DNA from: Oscillospiraceae bacterium
Lineage (GTDB): Bacteria > Bacillota > Clostridia > Oscillospirales > Ruminococcaceae
Direction of reading: 5' to 3'
NCBI GenBank assembly: GCA_016297675.1
Contig: JAEDGE010000007.1
Location: forward strand, 1 to 26,455
Length of the DNA: 26,455 bases
Shown piece by piece: positions 14,315-21,596 of the stretch (its first letter is position 1; each line of letters opens with the position of its first letter). The position numbers and the translations under genes are program-made. The notes under the pieces were generated by a model that had not been told where the DNA came from, made no database searches, and was given only the letters and a program-made list of their open reading frames with translations.

Positions 14315-15250
14315 ATGATTTGCAGAAAATGTGGACAGGAGATATCAGATAGTTCCGCTTTTTGTTCAAAATGCGGAGCAGATCAAAAGAAAAATAGAGG
14401 GAAAGAAAAAATAATCATTCTTTTTGCCATTGTAGGAGCAATTATGATTGCTGCAATGGGTATAATCGGAATTTTGTTTGGAACACATATTTTGTGTATA
14501 CATGATTGGAAAGAAGCTGATTGCCTTCGTTCTCAAATATGTACAATGTGCGGCAGAACAAAGGGTGAGGCACTGGGACATACGTATTCAGAATTAACTT
14601 GTACAGAGGATGCGATTTGTATCAGATGCGGTGATGTGAAAGAAAAAGCGACTGGTCATAAATGGACGGAGATAACATGTACAGAAGATGCGATTTGTAC
14701 AGTTTGTGGAGAAATCGGTCAAAAAGCAACAGGACATACTTGGATTGAGGCAAACTGTAAAACGCCGAAAACATGTTCTGTATGTGGCAAAACGGAAGGT
14801 GAAAAATCAGACCATAAATGGAAAGATGCCACATGTACAGAACCCAAAACATGTACTTCTTGTGGAGAAACAAGTGGAGAGGCACTTGGTCACGATTGGA
14901 TTGCAGCTACATACACTGCTCCAAAGACATGTAGTAGGTGTGGCGAAACGAGTGGAGAAAAGTTGGTAAAGGCAACCTATACTGTCAGCTTTAATGTTTA
15001 TGATTTAGCAAATCAGCTTGGAATTAAGACGGCTGCTCATGAGATACTTGTAGTGAATAGTGTGCGTGCAGATAATGGAACAGCAACGGTTGAAGGTGTT
15101 TCCATGTGGGGGACTGTGGCAGCTGAAACAATAAAAGTTACTGGATGTACAGAAGGTTCTGTAACAATATCAGGAACGATCACCACACTTGCACAAGATA
15201 CTTCCCAGCAGGGACCATTTTCATTCCAGATTACAGGATATGCTGGATAA
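14315..15250 (+). CDS. Zinc-ribbon membrane protein with six Cys/His repeats
   Basis: I do not recognise this as a named family. Three parts are visible. Residues 1-22 form a zinc ribbon (C3xxC6, C17xxC20), followed by one membrane segment (about 33-56), so the ribbon is probably cytoplasmic. Residues 62-217 are six repeats of exactly 26 residues with the pattern [GD]-H-x-[WY]-x4-C-x5-C-x2-C-G; each offers one His and three Cys, a possible zinc site. The first repeat starts I-H, and the last has Tyr in place of the first Cys. Residues 218-311 are a beta-rich Ser/Thr tail domain without Cys repeats. It lies between the ATPase (32 bases upstream) and the binding lipoprotein (52 bases downstream) of an amino acid importer, in the same direction. 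SD GGAG about 10 bases before the ATG. Its base composition is more A-rich than its neighbours. A metal-binding or surface-adhesion role is only a guess. Confidence 0.85.
   Translation: MICRKCGQEISDSSAFCSKCGADQKKNRGKEKIIILFAIVGAIMIAAMGIIGILFGTHILCIHDWKEADCLRSQICTMCGRTKGEALGHTYSELTCTEDAICIRCGDVKEKATGHKWTEITCTEDAICTVCGEIGQKATGHTWIEANCKTPKTCSVCGKTEGEKSDHKWKDATCTEPKTCTSCGETSGEALGHDWIAATYTAPKTCSRCGETSGEKLVKATYTVSFNVYDLANQLGIKTAAHEILVVNSVRADNGTATVEGVSMWGTVAAETIKVTGCTEGSVTISGTITTLAQDTSQQGPFSFQITGYAG
14498..14965 (+). repeat. Six in-frame 78-bp repeats encoding Cys/His units
   Basis: Units start at 14498, 14576, 14654, 14732, 14810 and 14888. Spacing is exactly 78 bases throughout, while DNA identity between units is moderate, so the array is old and held in register by selection on the protein. 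Confidence 0.88.
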
Positions 15251-15302
15251 AAGAAAATATTTATTTGTGGTAAAAATTATTTTTTATAAAGGAGAGAATG
15301 TC

Positions 15303-16073
15303 ATGAAGAAATGGACAAAAATTGTATCATTGGTGTTGGCATCTGTAATGATGTTGGCAGTGCTGGTCGCTTGTGGAGAGAAAAAGGATGATGGTACGAT
15401 TACATTTGGTACCAATGCAGAATTTCCGCCGTTTGAATATGTGACTGCTAAGGGTGTCATTGGGGAATTTGATGGCATTGATATGGCAATCGCAAAGGAA
15501 ATTGGCGAGGACAATGCCTGCGAAGTGCAGATCGAAAATATGGAATTTGATTCTCTGCTGTTGGCACTGGAGAACGGACAGGTAGATGCTGTCATTGCTG
15601 GTATGACCATCACAGACGAAAAGAAAGAAGCTGTTGACTTTTCCACCCCATACTACACGGCAAAGCAGGTTATGATTGTCAAAGAAGATTCTGATATTCA
15701 GAAGGCTTCTGATATGGCAGATAAGAAAATTGTAGTATTGCAGGGCTTTACTGGTGAAACTTGTGTCAATGAGATGGGATATGCATACCAGTCCTTTAAG
15801 AAGGGCACGGAAGCCATTATGGAATTGACAAACGGAAAGTGTGATGTTGTTGTCATTGACTCTGCAACCGCAGAAAAGTATGTCAAGGATAACGAAGGTC
15901 TGAAGATCGTAGAAGACAATGATGCATTTGCCGCAGAGCAGTATGGGATTGCAGTAAAGAAAGGGAATACAGAACTGCTGGACAAGATCAATGCTTCTCT
16001 GGATAAGATGCTGGAGGACGGCACGATTTCCGAACTTTCTGCAAAATATGCAGAAAGCAGTGATGCAGAATAA
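15303..16073 (+). CDS. Polar amino acid ABC transporter substrate-binding lipoprotein
   Basis: A 256-residue family 3 solute-binding protein. Signal peptide with lipobox LVAC (C24); mature part begins GEKKDDGTITFGTNAEFPPFEY. The signature GIDMAIAKEIGE follows near 57, then DAVIAGMTITDEKKEAVDFSTPYY near 97, and the second lobe with VVIDSATAEKYV. The start ATG 15303 has AAAGGAG (15288-15294) 8 bases upstream; the open frame back to 15189 only overlaps the preceding gene. It completes the importer with the permease and ATPase upstream, although the binding protein comes last and behind an unrelated gene. Substrate undetermined. Confidence 0.95.
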   Translation: MKKWTKIVSLVLASVMMLAVLVACGEKKDDGTITFGTNAEFPPFEYVTAKGVIGEFDGIDMAIAKEIGEDNACEVQIENMEFDSLLLALENGQVDAVIAGMTITDEKKEAVDFSTPYYTAKQVMIVKEDSDIQKASDMADKKIVVLQGFTGETCVNEMGYAYQSFKKGTEAIMELTNGKCDVVVIDSATAEKYVKDNEGLKIVEDNDAFAAEQYGIAVKKGNTELLDKINASLDKMLEDGTISELSAKYAESSDAE

Positions 16074-16103
16074 TTACATGTAACAGTAAAATGTACAAGT
16101 ATC

Positions 16104-16140
16104 ATCAGGCTGGCAGGAAATCTGTCAGCCTGATTTATTA
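16104..16140 (+). terminator. Terminator of amino acid ABC operon
   Basis: ATCAGGCTGGCAG (16104-16116) pairs with 16122-16134 over 13 bp with one G-T wobble, loop GAAAT, then TTTATTA. Confidence 0.85.
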
Positions 16141-16195
16141 TTGGTTGGATTTCAGGATCAGGAAAGGAAATTTCTATTTCAACAGACATCGCTTG

Positions 16196-16224
16196 TTGAC
16201 AGGCGAACGGAAAAACGGTATAAT
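16196..16224 (+). promoter_or_regulatory. Promoter of aro operon
   Basis: TTGACA (16196-16201) and TATAAT (16219-16224), 17-base spacer, full consensus; predicted start near 16231, leader about 38 bases. Confidence 0.88.
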
Positions 16225-16268
16225 AAAGAAAAATAAGTGCATACAACAGTGCGGAAAAGAGAGATACC

Positions 16269-17318
16269 ATGAAAACAATAACGGTACATGCCAGTCATAC
16301 TTATCCCATTTATGTGCAGAACGGCTTGCTTTCCGACTGCGGCAGCTATATCCGGCAGAACACAAAAGCAGCTTCTGTGGCAGTGATTACAGATGATATT
16401 GTGCAGAAGCTCTATAGCGATGCAGTTTTATCCTCCTTGCAGAAAGCCGGTTTCCGGACAGAACGATTTGTGTTTCCAAATGGCGAAGCCTCTAAATGTG
16501 CTAAGACCTTATTAGATGTCTATGACTTTTTGTGTGAAAAGCAATTTACCCGAACGGATGCCATTATCGCTCTTGGCGGCGGTGTCGTCGGCGATCTTGC
16601 TGGTTTTGCAGCAGCTACCTATCTGCGTGGTATGGATTTCATCCAGATTCCCACCACGCTGTTGGCACAGGTGGATTCTTCCGTTGGCGGAAAGACTGCC
16701 ATTGACTTGAAGGGCGGAAAAAACTTAGTCGGGGCATTTAAACAGCCGGTCTGCGTGCTTTGTGACCCCAATACCTTGCAAACTCTGCCACCTGCGATTT
16801 TCTCAGACGGCATGGGGGAAGTGGTCAAGTATGGAATGATTCGAGATGCAAAGCTGTTTGAACTGTTGGCAGCTCATACACAGGAGAATATTTTTTCTGT
16901 TTTGGAAGAGGTCATCTGTACCTGCATTTCCATCAAGCGGGATGTGGTGGAAGCAGACGAGTTTGACACTGGAGAACGCATGATTCTCAACTATGGGCAC
17001 ACACTTGGACATGCAATTGAGGGCTATTATCACTATGAAACCTATTCGCACGGCAGTGCAGTTGCCATTGGCATGTGCTTGATGGCAGAGAAAACCTGTT
17101 CACCGGAGCAGACTGCCGCTTTGAAAGCTTGTTTGGAGGCATATCATCTGCCGACCTCCGTTCCTGTTCCAATGGCAGAACTGCTGCCGTTCTGTGGGGT
17201 AGATAAGAAGCGTGCCGGCAGCCAACTGCGATATATTGTCTGTGAAACTGCTGGAAAAGCAGAAATCCGCACCGCTTCTGTAACAGATTTTGCAGCATGG
17301 ATGGAGGGAAATGCATGA
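16269..17318 (+). CDS. aroB: 3-dehydroquinate synthase
   Basis: Second step of the shikimate pathway: DAHP to 3-dehydroquinate, NAD- and divalent-metal-dependent, cytoplasmic. The 349-residue length is normal. Landmarks: GGGVVGDL at 103-110 (NAD loop), PTTLLAQVDSSVGGKT at 128-143, KNLVGAF at 151-157, metal ligands plausibly E184 (GMGEVVKYG), H244 (NYGHTLGH) and H261 (HGSAVAIG). It is the first gene of aroB-aroA-aroC, which covers steps 2, 6 and 7 of chorismate synthesis; aroD, aroE, aroK and DAHP synthase are not in this window. It overlaps aroA by ATGA. Confidence 0.97.
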   Translation: MKTITVHASHTYPIYVQNGLLSDCGSYIRQNTKAASVAVITDDIVQKLYSDAVLSSLQKAGFRTERFVFPNGEASKCAKTLLDVYDFLCEKQFTRTDAIIALGGGVVGDLAGFAAATYLRGMDFIQIPTTLLAQVDSSVGGKTAIDLKGGKNLVGAFKQPVCVLCDPNTLQTLPPAIFSDGMGEVVKYGMIRDAKLFELLAAHTQENIFSVLEEVICTCISIKRDVVEADEFDTGERMILNYGHTLGHAIEGYYHYETYSHGSAVAIGMCLMAEKTCSPEQTAALKACLEAYHLPTSVPVPMAELLPFCGVDKKRAGSQLRYIVCETAGKAEIRTASVTDFAAWMEGNA

Positions 17319-18559
17319 ATATTCAGGTAGACCCACGGATCCTCAGCGGAACCGTTTCCATTCCAGCCTCGAAGAGTATGACGCACCGGATGCTGATTTG
17401 TGCCGCACTGGCAGAGGGAACTTCTGTGATTGAGAAGGTCAGCTTCTCCAAAGATATTACCGCCACAATGGAGGCACTGTCTGCACTGGGTGCTGTGTTC
17501 CATACAGACGGCAGTACCGTTACCGTTACGGGTATCGGTGGTACAGCCACTGCAAAGGCAGCAGAAATCGACTGCTGTGAAAGCGGATCGACTCTGCGGT
17601 TTCTGATTCCGGTTGCCGCAGCCCTTGGGGTAACTGCAACCTTTCACGGACAGGGTAGGCTGCCACAGCGTCCGATTACTGCTTATGTACGGGAGCTTTC
17701 CAGCAATGGGATTACATTTGATTATGCCAATACCATGCCGTTCACGATACACGGACAGTTGCAAAGCGGAACATATTATTTAGAAGGGGATGTTTCTTCC
17801 CAGTATGTCACCGGACTGCTGTTTGCTCTGCCGTTGCTGAAAGGGGATTCCGATATTGTGATGCTGTCCCCACTGCAATCCAAACCGTATGTGAATTTGA
17901 CGATTGCTTGTATGCAGCAGTTTGGACTTTGTGTAACGGAAACAGAAAACGGCTATCATATCGCAGGCGGTCAGACTGCACATGCTTACGATGGTGCAGT
18001 GGAGGGAGACTATTCGCAGGCAGCCTTTTTTGCAGTGGCGAATGCCATCGGGAATCACATTACCATGTCGAATCTGAATCCAGACAGCGTACAGGGCGAT
18101 AAAATCATCATTGAAATTGCAGAAAAGATGTGGTATAATAAGTGTAATCACAAACCGGCAGGAATACAGATAGATGCCACCGATATTCCAGATTTGGTAC
18201 CCATTCTGGCAGTGCTGGCGACATTTGGCACACAGCCATCTGTTATCCGTGGGGCAGCTCGTTTAAAAATCAAGGAAAGTGACCGACTGCTTGCCACTGC
18301 GGAACTGTTGAATCGGCTCGGCGGCAATGTTACGCCCTTTGAGGACGGCTTGCAGATTCAGCCAGTCGAACGGCTACAGGGCGGCAGGATTGATAGCTAT
18401 GGAGATCATCGGATTGCCATGTGTGCTGCCATTGCGGCAACCAGATGTACTGCTCCCGTTGTGATTGAGGGCGGCGAGTGCGTAGAAAAATCGTATCCGC
18501 AGTTTTATGAAGACTATAATCGATTAGGAGGAAATGCTCATGTCATCGTTTTGGAATAA
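17315..18559 (+). CDS. aroA: EPSP synthase (3-phosphoshikimate 1-carboxyvinyltransferase)
   Basis: Joins shikimate-3-phosphate and phosphoenolpyruvate to EPSP. The 414-residue product shows SKSMTHR near 19-25 (K20 and R25 correspond to the conserved Lys/Arg at the PEP site), ESGSTLRF near 89, GRLPQRPI near 114, DYSQAAFF near 230, KESDRL near 316 and YGDHRIAM near 362. The start is ATG 17315, with GGAGGG (17303-17308) 6 bases upstream and the aroB stop inside the start (ATGA); the longer frame from 17297 would begin inside that ribosome site. The motif around SGSTLRF differs from the NAGTAMR of E. coli but keeps the key Gly. Confidence 0.96.
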   Translation: MNIQVDPRILSGTVSIPASKSMTHRMLICAALAEGTSVIEKVSFSKDITATMEALSALGAVFHTDGSTVTVTGIGGTATAKAAEIDCCESGSTLRFLIPVAAALGVTATFHGQGRLPQRPITAYVRELSSNGITFDYANTMPFTIHGQLQSGTYYLEGDVSSQYVTGLLFALPLLKGDSDIVMLSPLQSKPYVNLTIACMQQFGLCVTETENGYHIAGGQTAHAYDGAVEGDYSQAAFFAVANAIGNHITMSNLNPDSVQGDKIIIEIAEKMWYNKCNHKPAGIQIDATDIPDLVPILAVLATFGTQPSVIRGAARLKIKESDRLLATAELLNRLGGNVTPFEDGLQIQPVERLQGGRIDSYGDHRIAMCAAIAATRCTAPVVIEGGECVEKSYPQFYEDYNRLGGNAHVIVLE

Positions 18560-19631
18560 CCGGATTTCCATTTCCATTTTTGGGGAGTCGCATGGTCCGT
18601 CCATTGGTGTCGTAATTGACAATTTACCGCCGGGGGAGTATATTGATATGGAGAAAGTTTTGCAGTTTATGGCAAGACGGGCTCCGAAAAAAGACGGAAC
18701 CACCACACCAAGAAGCGAAAAGGATTTGCCACAGGTACAGTCCGGCATGCTGAACAACCGGACAACGGGTGTGCCACTCTGTGCGATGATTCAGAATACC
18801 GATACTCGCTCAAAAGATTATAGCAATCTGGAACGGCTGCCTCGTCCGGGACATGCCGATTATACAGGTGCGATGCGGTACCGTGGCTTTCAGGATGTAC
18901 GAGGCGGCGGACATTTTTCTGGCAGACTGACGGCACCGCTTTGTTTTGCAGGTGCGGTTTGCGGACAGATTCTGGAGCGGCGTGGCATTTATACAGGGGC
19001 ACATATTGCAGCCATTCATGGTATAGAAGACGATGCTTTTTCAGAAACAAAGGTATCCAGAATCGATATTCTGGCAGTACGGGAAAAATCCTTTCCTGTC
19101 ATCAATGATGCACAGGGCGAAAAGATGCAGGAAGACATTCGTAACGCCAGAAAGGGCGGCGAATCACTGGGCGGTTTGATTGAATGTGCCGTAGTGAATA
19201 TGCCGGCTGGTGTGGGTTCTCCGATGTTTCAGGGATTGGAAAACACAATAGCACAGTTGGTTTTCGGCATTCCCGCTGTAAAGGGATTGGAGTTTGGTGC
19301 TGGTTTTCAGGTGGCAGAGATGGTTGGCAGCCAGAACAATGACCCATTTTATATTGATGAAAACGGACATGTGATGACAAAAACCAATCATCACGGTGGC
19401 ATTTTAGGCGGTATTTCTTCCGGTATGCCAATTATGATGCGTGTGGCAATCAAACCAACCGCATCCATTGCAAAACCGCAGGAAACCGTGGATTTTCGTG
19501 CCAAAACAAATGAAATTTTACAGGTTCATGGCAGACATGACCCTTGTATTGTACCGAGAGCTGTGCCATGTGTAGAGGCTGCTGTAAATATTGCACTGCT
19601 GTCGCATATGATGGATTATCCGCATTTCTAA
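18540..19631 (+). CDS. aroC: Chorismate synthase
   Basis: Converts EPSP to chorismate with reduced FMN, the last shared step to the aromatic amino acids. The 363-residue product carries GESHGPSIGVVIDNLPPG near 14, RPGHADYTGAMRY and RGGGHFSGRLTAPLCFAGAV near 103-145, GGISSGMP near 290 and the C-terminal RHDPCIVPRAVPCVEAA. AGGAGG (18526-18531) lies 8 bases before ATG 18540 but only 2 bases before in-frame ATG 18534, so 18540 is preferred. It overlaps the end of aroA by 20 bases, which indicates tight coupling. Confidence 0.96.
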   Translation: MSSFWNNRISISIFGESHGPSIGVVIDNLPPGEYIDMEKVLQFMARRAPKKDGTTTPRSEKDLPQVQSGMLNNRTTGVPLCAMIQNTDTRSKDYSNLERLPRPGHADYTGAMRYRGFQDVRGGGHFSGRLTAPLCFAGAVCGQILERRGIYTGAHIAAIHGIEDDAFSETKVSRIDILAVREKSFPVINDAQGEKMQEDIRNARKGGESLGGLIECAVVNMPAGVGSPMFQGLENTIAQLVFGIPAVKGLEFGAGFQVAEMVGSQNNDPFYIDENGHVMTKTNHHGGILGGISSGMPIMMRVAIKPTASIAKPQETVDFRAKTNEILQVHGRHDPCIVPRAVPCVEAAVNIALLSHMMDYPHF

Positions 19632-19656
19632 ATTTTTGTAGGGGAGGGAATCGTTG

Positions 19657-20253
19657 ATGCAGGATGAAAATTTATTGAAAATGTCGCAGATTGCAACGCC
19701 ACCGCTGATGGATACGCATATGGCAAATATTTTAATTTGTTGTCTGCTGGAACAGCTGGACAAGCCGGTTTCCCCGACACAACTGTATGATATTGCAGTG
19801 GGGACGGACATCATCAATTATTTTTTCTATCAGGAAGCCATTACCTACCTGCAAAAAAACGGTTCGCTTTTACTGAAACAGGATGCGGATGGACATGACT
19901 GGTTTTACCTGACAGAAACCGGTGTGGAGTGTGCGAAACAGCTGAAAGAATTTGTGGCAAAACCTTATCGGGATAAAATTGTCTTAGAAGCAAAGCAATA
20001 TTTCAAGCGGCAGAAACGTCGAGAAGAAGTGAAAATTTCCTATTTGCCGTTGAAAAAAGGCTATCATGTACAGGTGCGGTATCTGGACTTGCAGAGTGAT
20101 CTGATGGATCTGAAGCTATATGCACCAGATTTGAAGCAGGCAAAATATCTTGGGACACAGATTATGCGGAATCCGGCGAATTTTTATGGCAAAGTGCTGG
20201 AGGCGGTTTTCTCTAATCGGGAGGAAGAACCGGCAGAGGAAAACAAGCTGTAA
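19657..20253 (+). CDS. DUF4364 family protein (probable winged-helix)
   Basis: A 198-residue protein resembling DUF4364, a family found in Clostridia and thought to have a winged-helix-like N-terminus: ANILICCLLEQLDKPVSPTQLYDIAV, then NYFFYQEAITYLQKNGSLL and a WFYLTETGVECAKQL wing. The C-terminal half has a beta-rich pattern (KISYLPLKKGYHVQVRYLDLQSDLMDLKLYAPD). No enzymatic motif. Start ATG 19657 with AGGGGAGGG 7 bases upstream; TTG 19654 is closer to that site and less likely. It is 25 bases after aroC and ends the operon. A regulatory DNA-binding role is an inference from the fold only. Confidence 0.75.
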   Translation: MQDENLLKMSQIATPPLMDTHMANILICCLLEQLDKPVSPTQLYDIAVGTDIINYFFYQEAITYLQKNGSLLLKQDADGHDWFYLTETGVECAKQLKEFVAKPYRDKIVLEAKQYFKRQKRREEVKISYLPLKKGYHVQVRYLDLQSDLMDLKLYAPDLKQAKYLGTQIMRNPANFYGKVLEAVFSNREEEPAEENKL

Positions 20254-20312
20254 AATCAGAAATGATCAGAAAATGGTTTTTTAATCATGCGATATATTCT
20301 ATATTTTTTTAG

Positions 20313-20349
20313 AAAAACAGATGCTCTTGTAGTATCTGTTTTTTGTTTT
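20313..20349 (+). terminator. Terminator of aro operon
   Basis: AAAAACAGATGCT (20313-20325) pairs with 20331-20343 over 13 bp with one G-T, loop CTTGT, then a T-rich tail. Confidence 0.88.
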
Positions 20350-20398
20350 GTGATCCATATTGTTTGGTGAAAATCCGGTAAAAAAACAAATTCCGCCC

Positions 20399-20427
20399 TT
20401 GCTATTTCAGTAGAAATTTGCTATAAT
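20399..20427 (+). promoter_or_regulatory. Promoter of corA leader
   Basis: TTGCTA (20399-20404), 17 bases, then TATAAT (20422-20427) preceded by TGC, an extended -10. Start predicted near 20434, so the corA mRNA has a leader of about 150 bases. Confidence 0.75.
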
Positions 20428-20476
20428 AAAAAGGGTGTTGTCAGCCCAATCAAAAAAATAGAATGGAGGAAAACGT

Positions 20477-20524
20477 ATGCGAGCGGATCCCTATCCCCGA
20501 CGATGGCTTATCACACAACAATAA
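20477..20524 (+). CDS. Leader peptide upstream of corA (MRADPYPRRWLITQQ)
   Basis: A 15-codon ORF from ATG 20477 to TAA 20522-20524. GGAGG (20465-20469) is 7 bases before the ATG, a better ribosome site than that of corA itself. The peptide contains Asp-Pro-Tyr-Pro at positions 4-7 then Arg-Arg-Trp-Leu. Asp/Glu-Pro runs near the N-terminus destabilise ribosomes at low Mg, the basis of MgtL ([17 protein letters not shown]) control of mgtA in enterobacteria; the shared pattern is D-P-x-P ... R-R-x-L. Position before a Mg transporter gene and directly before two alternative hairpins supports a regulatory role. Translation and function are inferred, not shown. Confidence 0.72.
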   Translation: MRADPYPRRWLITQQ

Positions 20525-20527
20525 CAT

Positions 20528-20578
20528 TGCAAAGAGGGAGCACGCAGCATAGGTTCCGTCTTTGCAGAAAGGCGGGAC
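20528..20578 (+). promoter_or_regulatory. Mutually exclusive hairpins controlling corA ribosome site
   Basis: Hairpin A: TGCAAAGA (20528-20535) pairs with TCTTTGCA (20559-20566), and after a G/G mismatch GGAGC (20537-20541) pairs with GTTCC (20553-20557). Hairpin B: GTTCCGTCTTT (20553-20563) pairs with AAAGGCGGGAC (20568-20578), 11 bp with two wobbles and loop GCAG. They share 20553-20563, so only one can form. Hairpin B buries the corA Shine-Dalgarno and is followed by AATTTTG, too short for a convincing terminator. The left arm of A starts 3 bases after the leader ORF stop, so a ribosome finishing that ORF would cover it and favour B (corA off); early ribosome loss would free it and favour A (corA on). 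Confidence 0.65.
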
Positions 20579-20582
20579 AATT

Positions 20583-21512
20583 TTGATTTCCTACTACAAA
20601 ACCATACAAAATCGTTTGATTTCGTGCAATGCACCGGAAGCTGGCTGTTGGGTTTCTGTCATTGACCCAACGGCACAGGAACGCAAAATGCTGATAGAAG
20701 ACTTTGGTTTGGATAGCGATTTTATCAAATCTGCACTGGATGAAGAGGAATCCTCTCGTGTGGAACGAGAAGATACGCAAACGCTAATCATTGTAGACAC
20801 AGCTGTATCTGAAATTCAGAAAAATGATACCATTGTTTTCTATACGATGCCGATGAGTATTATCATTAAAGATCAGTTGGTGTTTACGATTTCTCTGCGG
20901 GAGAATAAAGTACTGGAAGATATCGTGGATGGTCGTTTACGGAATGTACAGACCAGTTTTCGTACACAATTTGTATTGCGTTTGATTATGCAGTTGACTT
21001 CCACTTATCTGATTTACCTGAAGCAAATTGACAAGGCATCGAATGCACTGGAACGGGAACTGCACAAAGCAGTGAAAAATAAGCAGTTGCTGCAAATGAT
21101 GGAGCTGGAAAAATCACTGGTCTATTTTTCCACCTCTCTCAAGGCAAACGATGCTACTATGAATAAAATTTTGCGTGGCAAACTGATTAAACTCTATGAG
21201 GACGATCAGGATTTGCTGGAAGATGTTTTAATTGAGCTGAAACAGGCAGAGGAAATGGCAAGTATTTACTCCAGCATTCTTGCGAATATGGTAGATGCGT
21301 GCAGCTCTGTGATTTCCAATAATGTGAACATTGTGATGTGGCAGTTGACGATTGTCACGATTATTCTGGCGATTCCTACGATGGTATTTAGCTTTTATGG
21401 CATGAATACGTTGGATTTACCCTTTGCAGAACATACTTGGTTTCCAACGGTGGTTGCGATTGCTGCTACGGTATTGACGGCTTTGATTTTGTTGAAATAC
21501 AAGAAAAAATAA
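20583..21512 (+). CDS. corA: CorA-family magnesium transporter
   Basis: A 309-residue member of the CorA metal ion channel family, importing Mg2+ (or Co2+/Ni2+) across the membrane. The soluble N-terminal domain (residues 1-240) has typical DP..EE and EREDTQTLIIVD stretches and a long helix rich in charged residues (ALERELHKAVKNKQLLQMMELEKSL). Two C-terminal membrane segments follow, the first ending in YGMN (G273-N275), the selectivity motif of the family, and the protein ends with a basic tail KYKKK. The start is TTG 20583: AAAGGCGGG (20568-20576) lies 6 bases upstream and the same string AGAAAGGCGGGA precedes the gtrA start at 22960; TTG 20562 lies before it. The ribosome site is inside an alternative hairpin and a leader ORF precedes it. 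Confidence 0.9.
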   Translation: MISYYKTIQNRLISCNAPEAGCWVSVIDPTAQERKMLIEDFGLDSDFIKSALDEEESSRVEREDTQTLIIVDTAVSEIQKNDTIVFYTMPMSIIIKDQLVFTISLRENKVLEDIVDGRLRNVQTSFRTQFVLRLIMQLTSTYLIYLKQIDKASNALERELHKAVKNKQLLQMMELEKSLVYFSTSLKANDATMNKILRGKLIKLYEDDQDLLEDVLIELKQAEEMASIYSSILANMVDACSSVISNNVNIVMWQLTIVTIILAIPTMVFSFYGMNTLDLPFAEHTWFPTVVAIAATVLTALILLKYKKK

Positions 21513-21555
21513 AAAAACAGGCAACCGCTGTATTTGCGGAAGCCTGTTCTATTTT
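21513..21555. terminator. Bidirectional terminator between corA and CNNM genes
   Basis: AACAGGC (21516-21522) with GCCTGTT (21542-21548) and, across an AA/AA internal loop, CCGC (21525-21528) with GCGG (21536-21539). The plus side has CTATTTTG; the minus side has a long T-run, so it serves the minus-strand gene best. Confidence 0.75.
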
Positions 21556-21596
21556 GATTGTGGAGTTCGCAATTTGTTCTATTTGTAATGATTTCC

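Noticed and set aside
14498..14965. Cys/His repeats as a rubredoxin or classical C2H2 zinc finger
   Set aside because: Spacing H-x6-C-x5-C-x2-C and position outside the membrane do not match either; left as an unassigned repeat.
20434..20582. M-box or another known Mg riboswitch in the corA leader
   Set aside because: The leader is too short and lacks the conserved M-box segments; the leader ORF with alternative hairpins fits better.
20553..20585. Intrinsic terminator before corA
   Set aside because: Hairpin B is strong enough but only AATTTTG follows, so SD occlusion is the more likely role; weak termination is not excluded.
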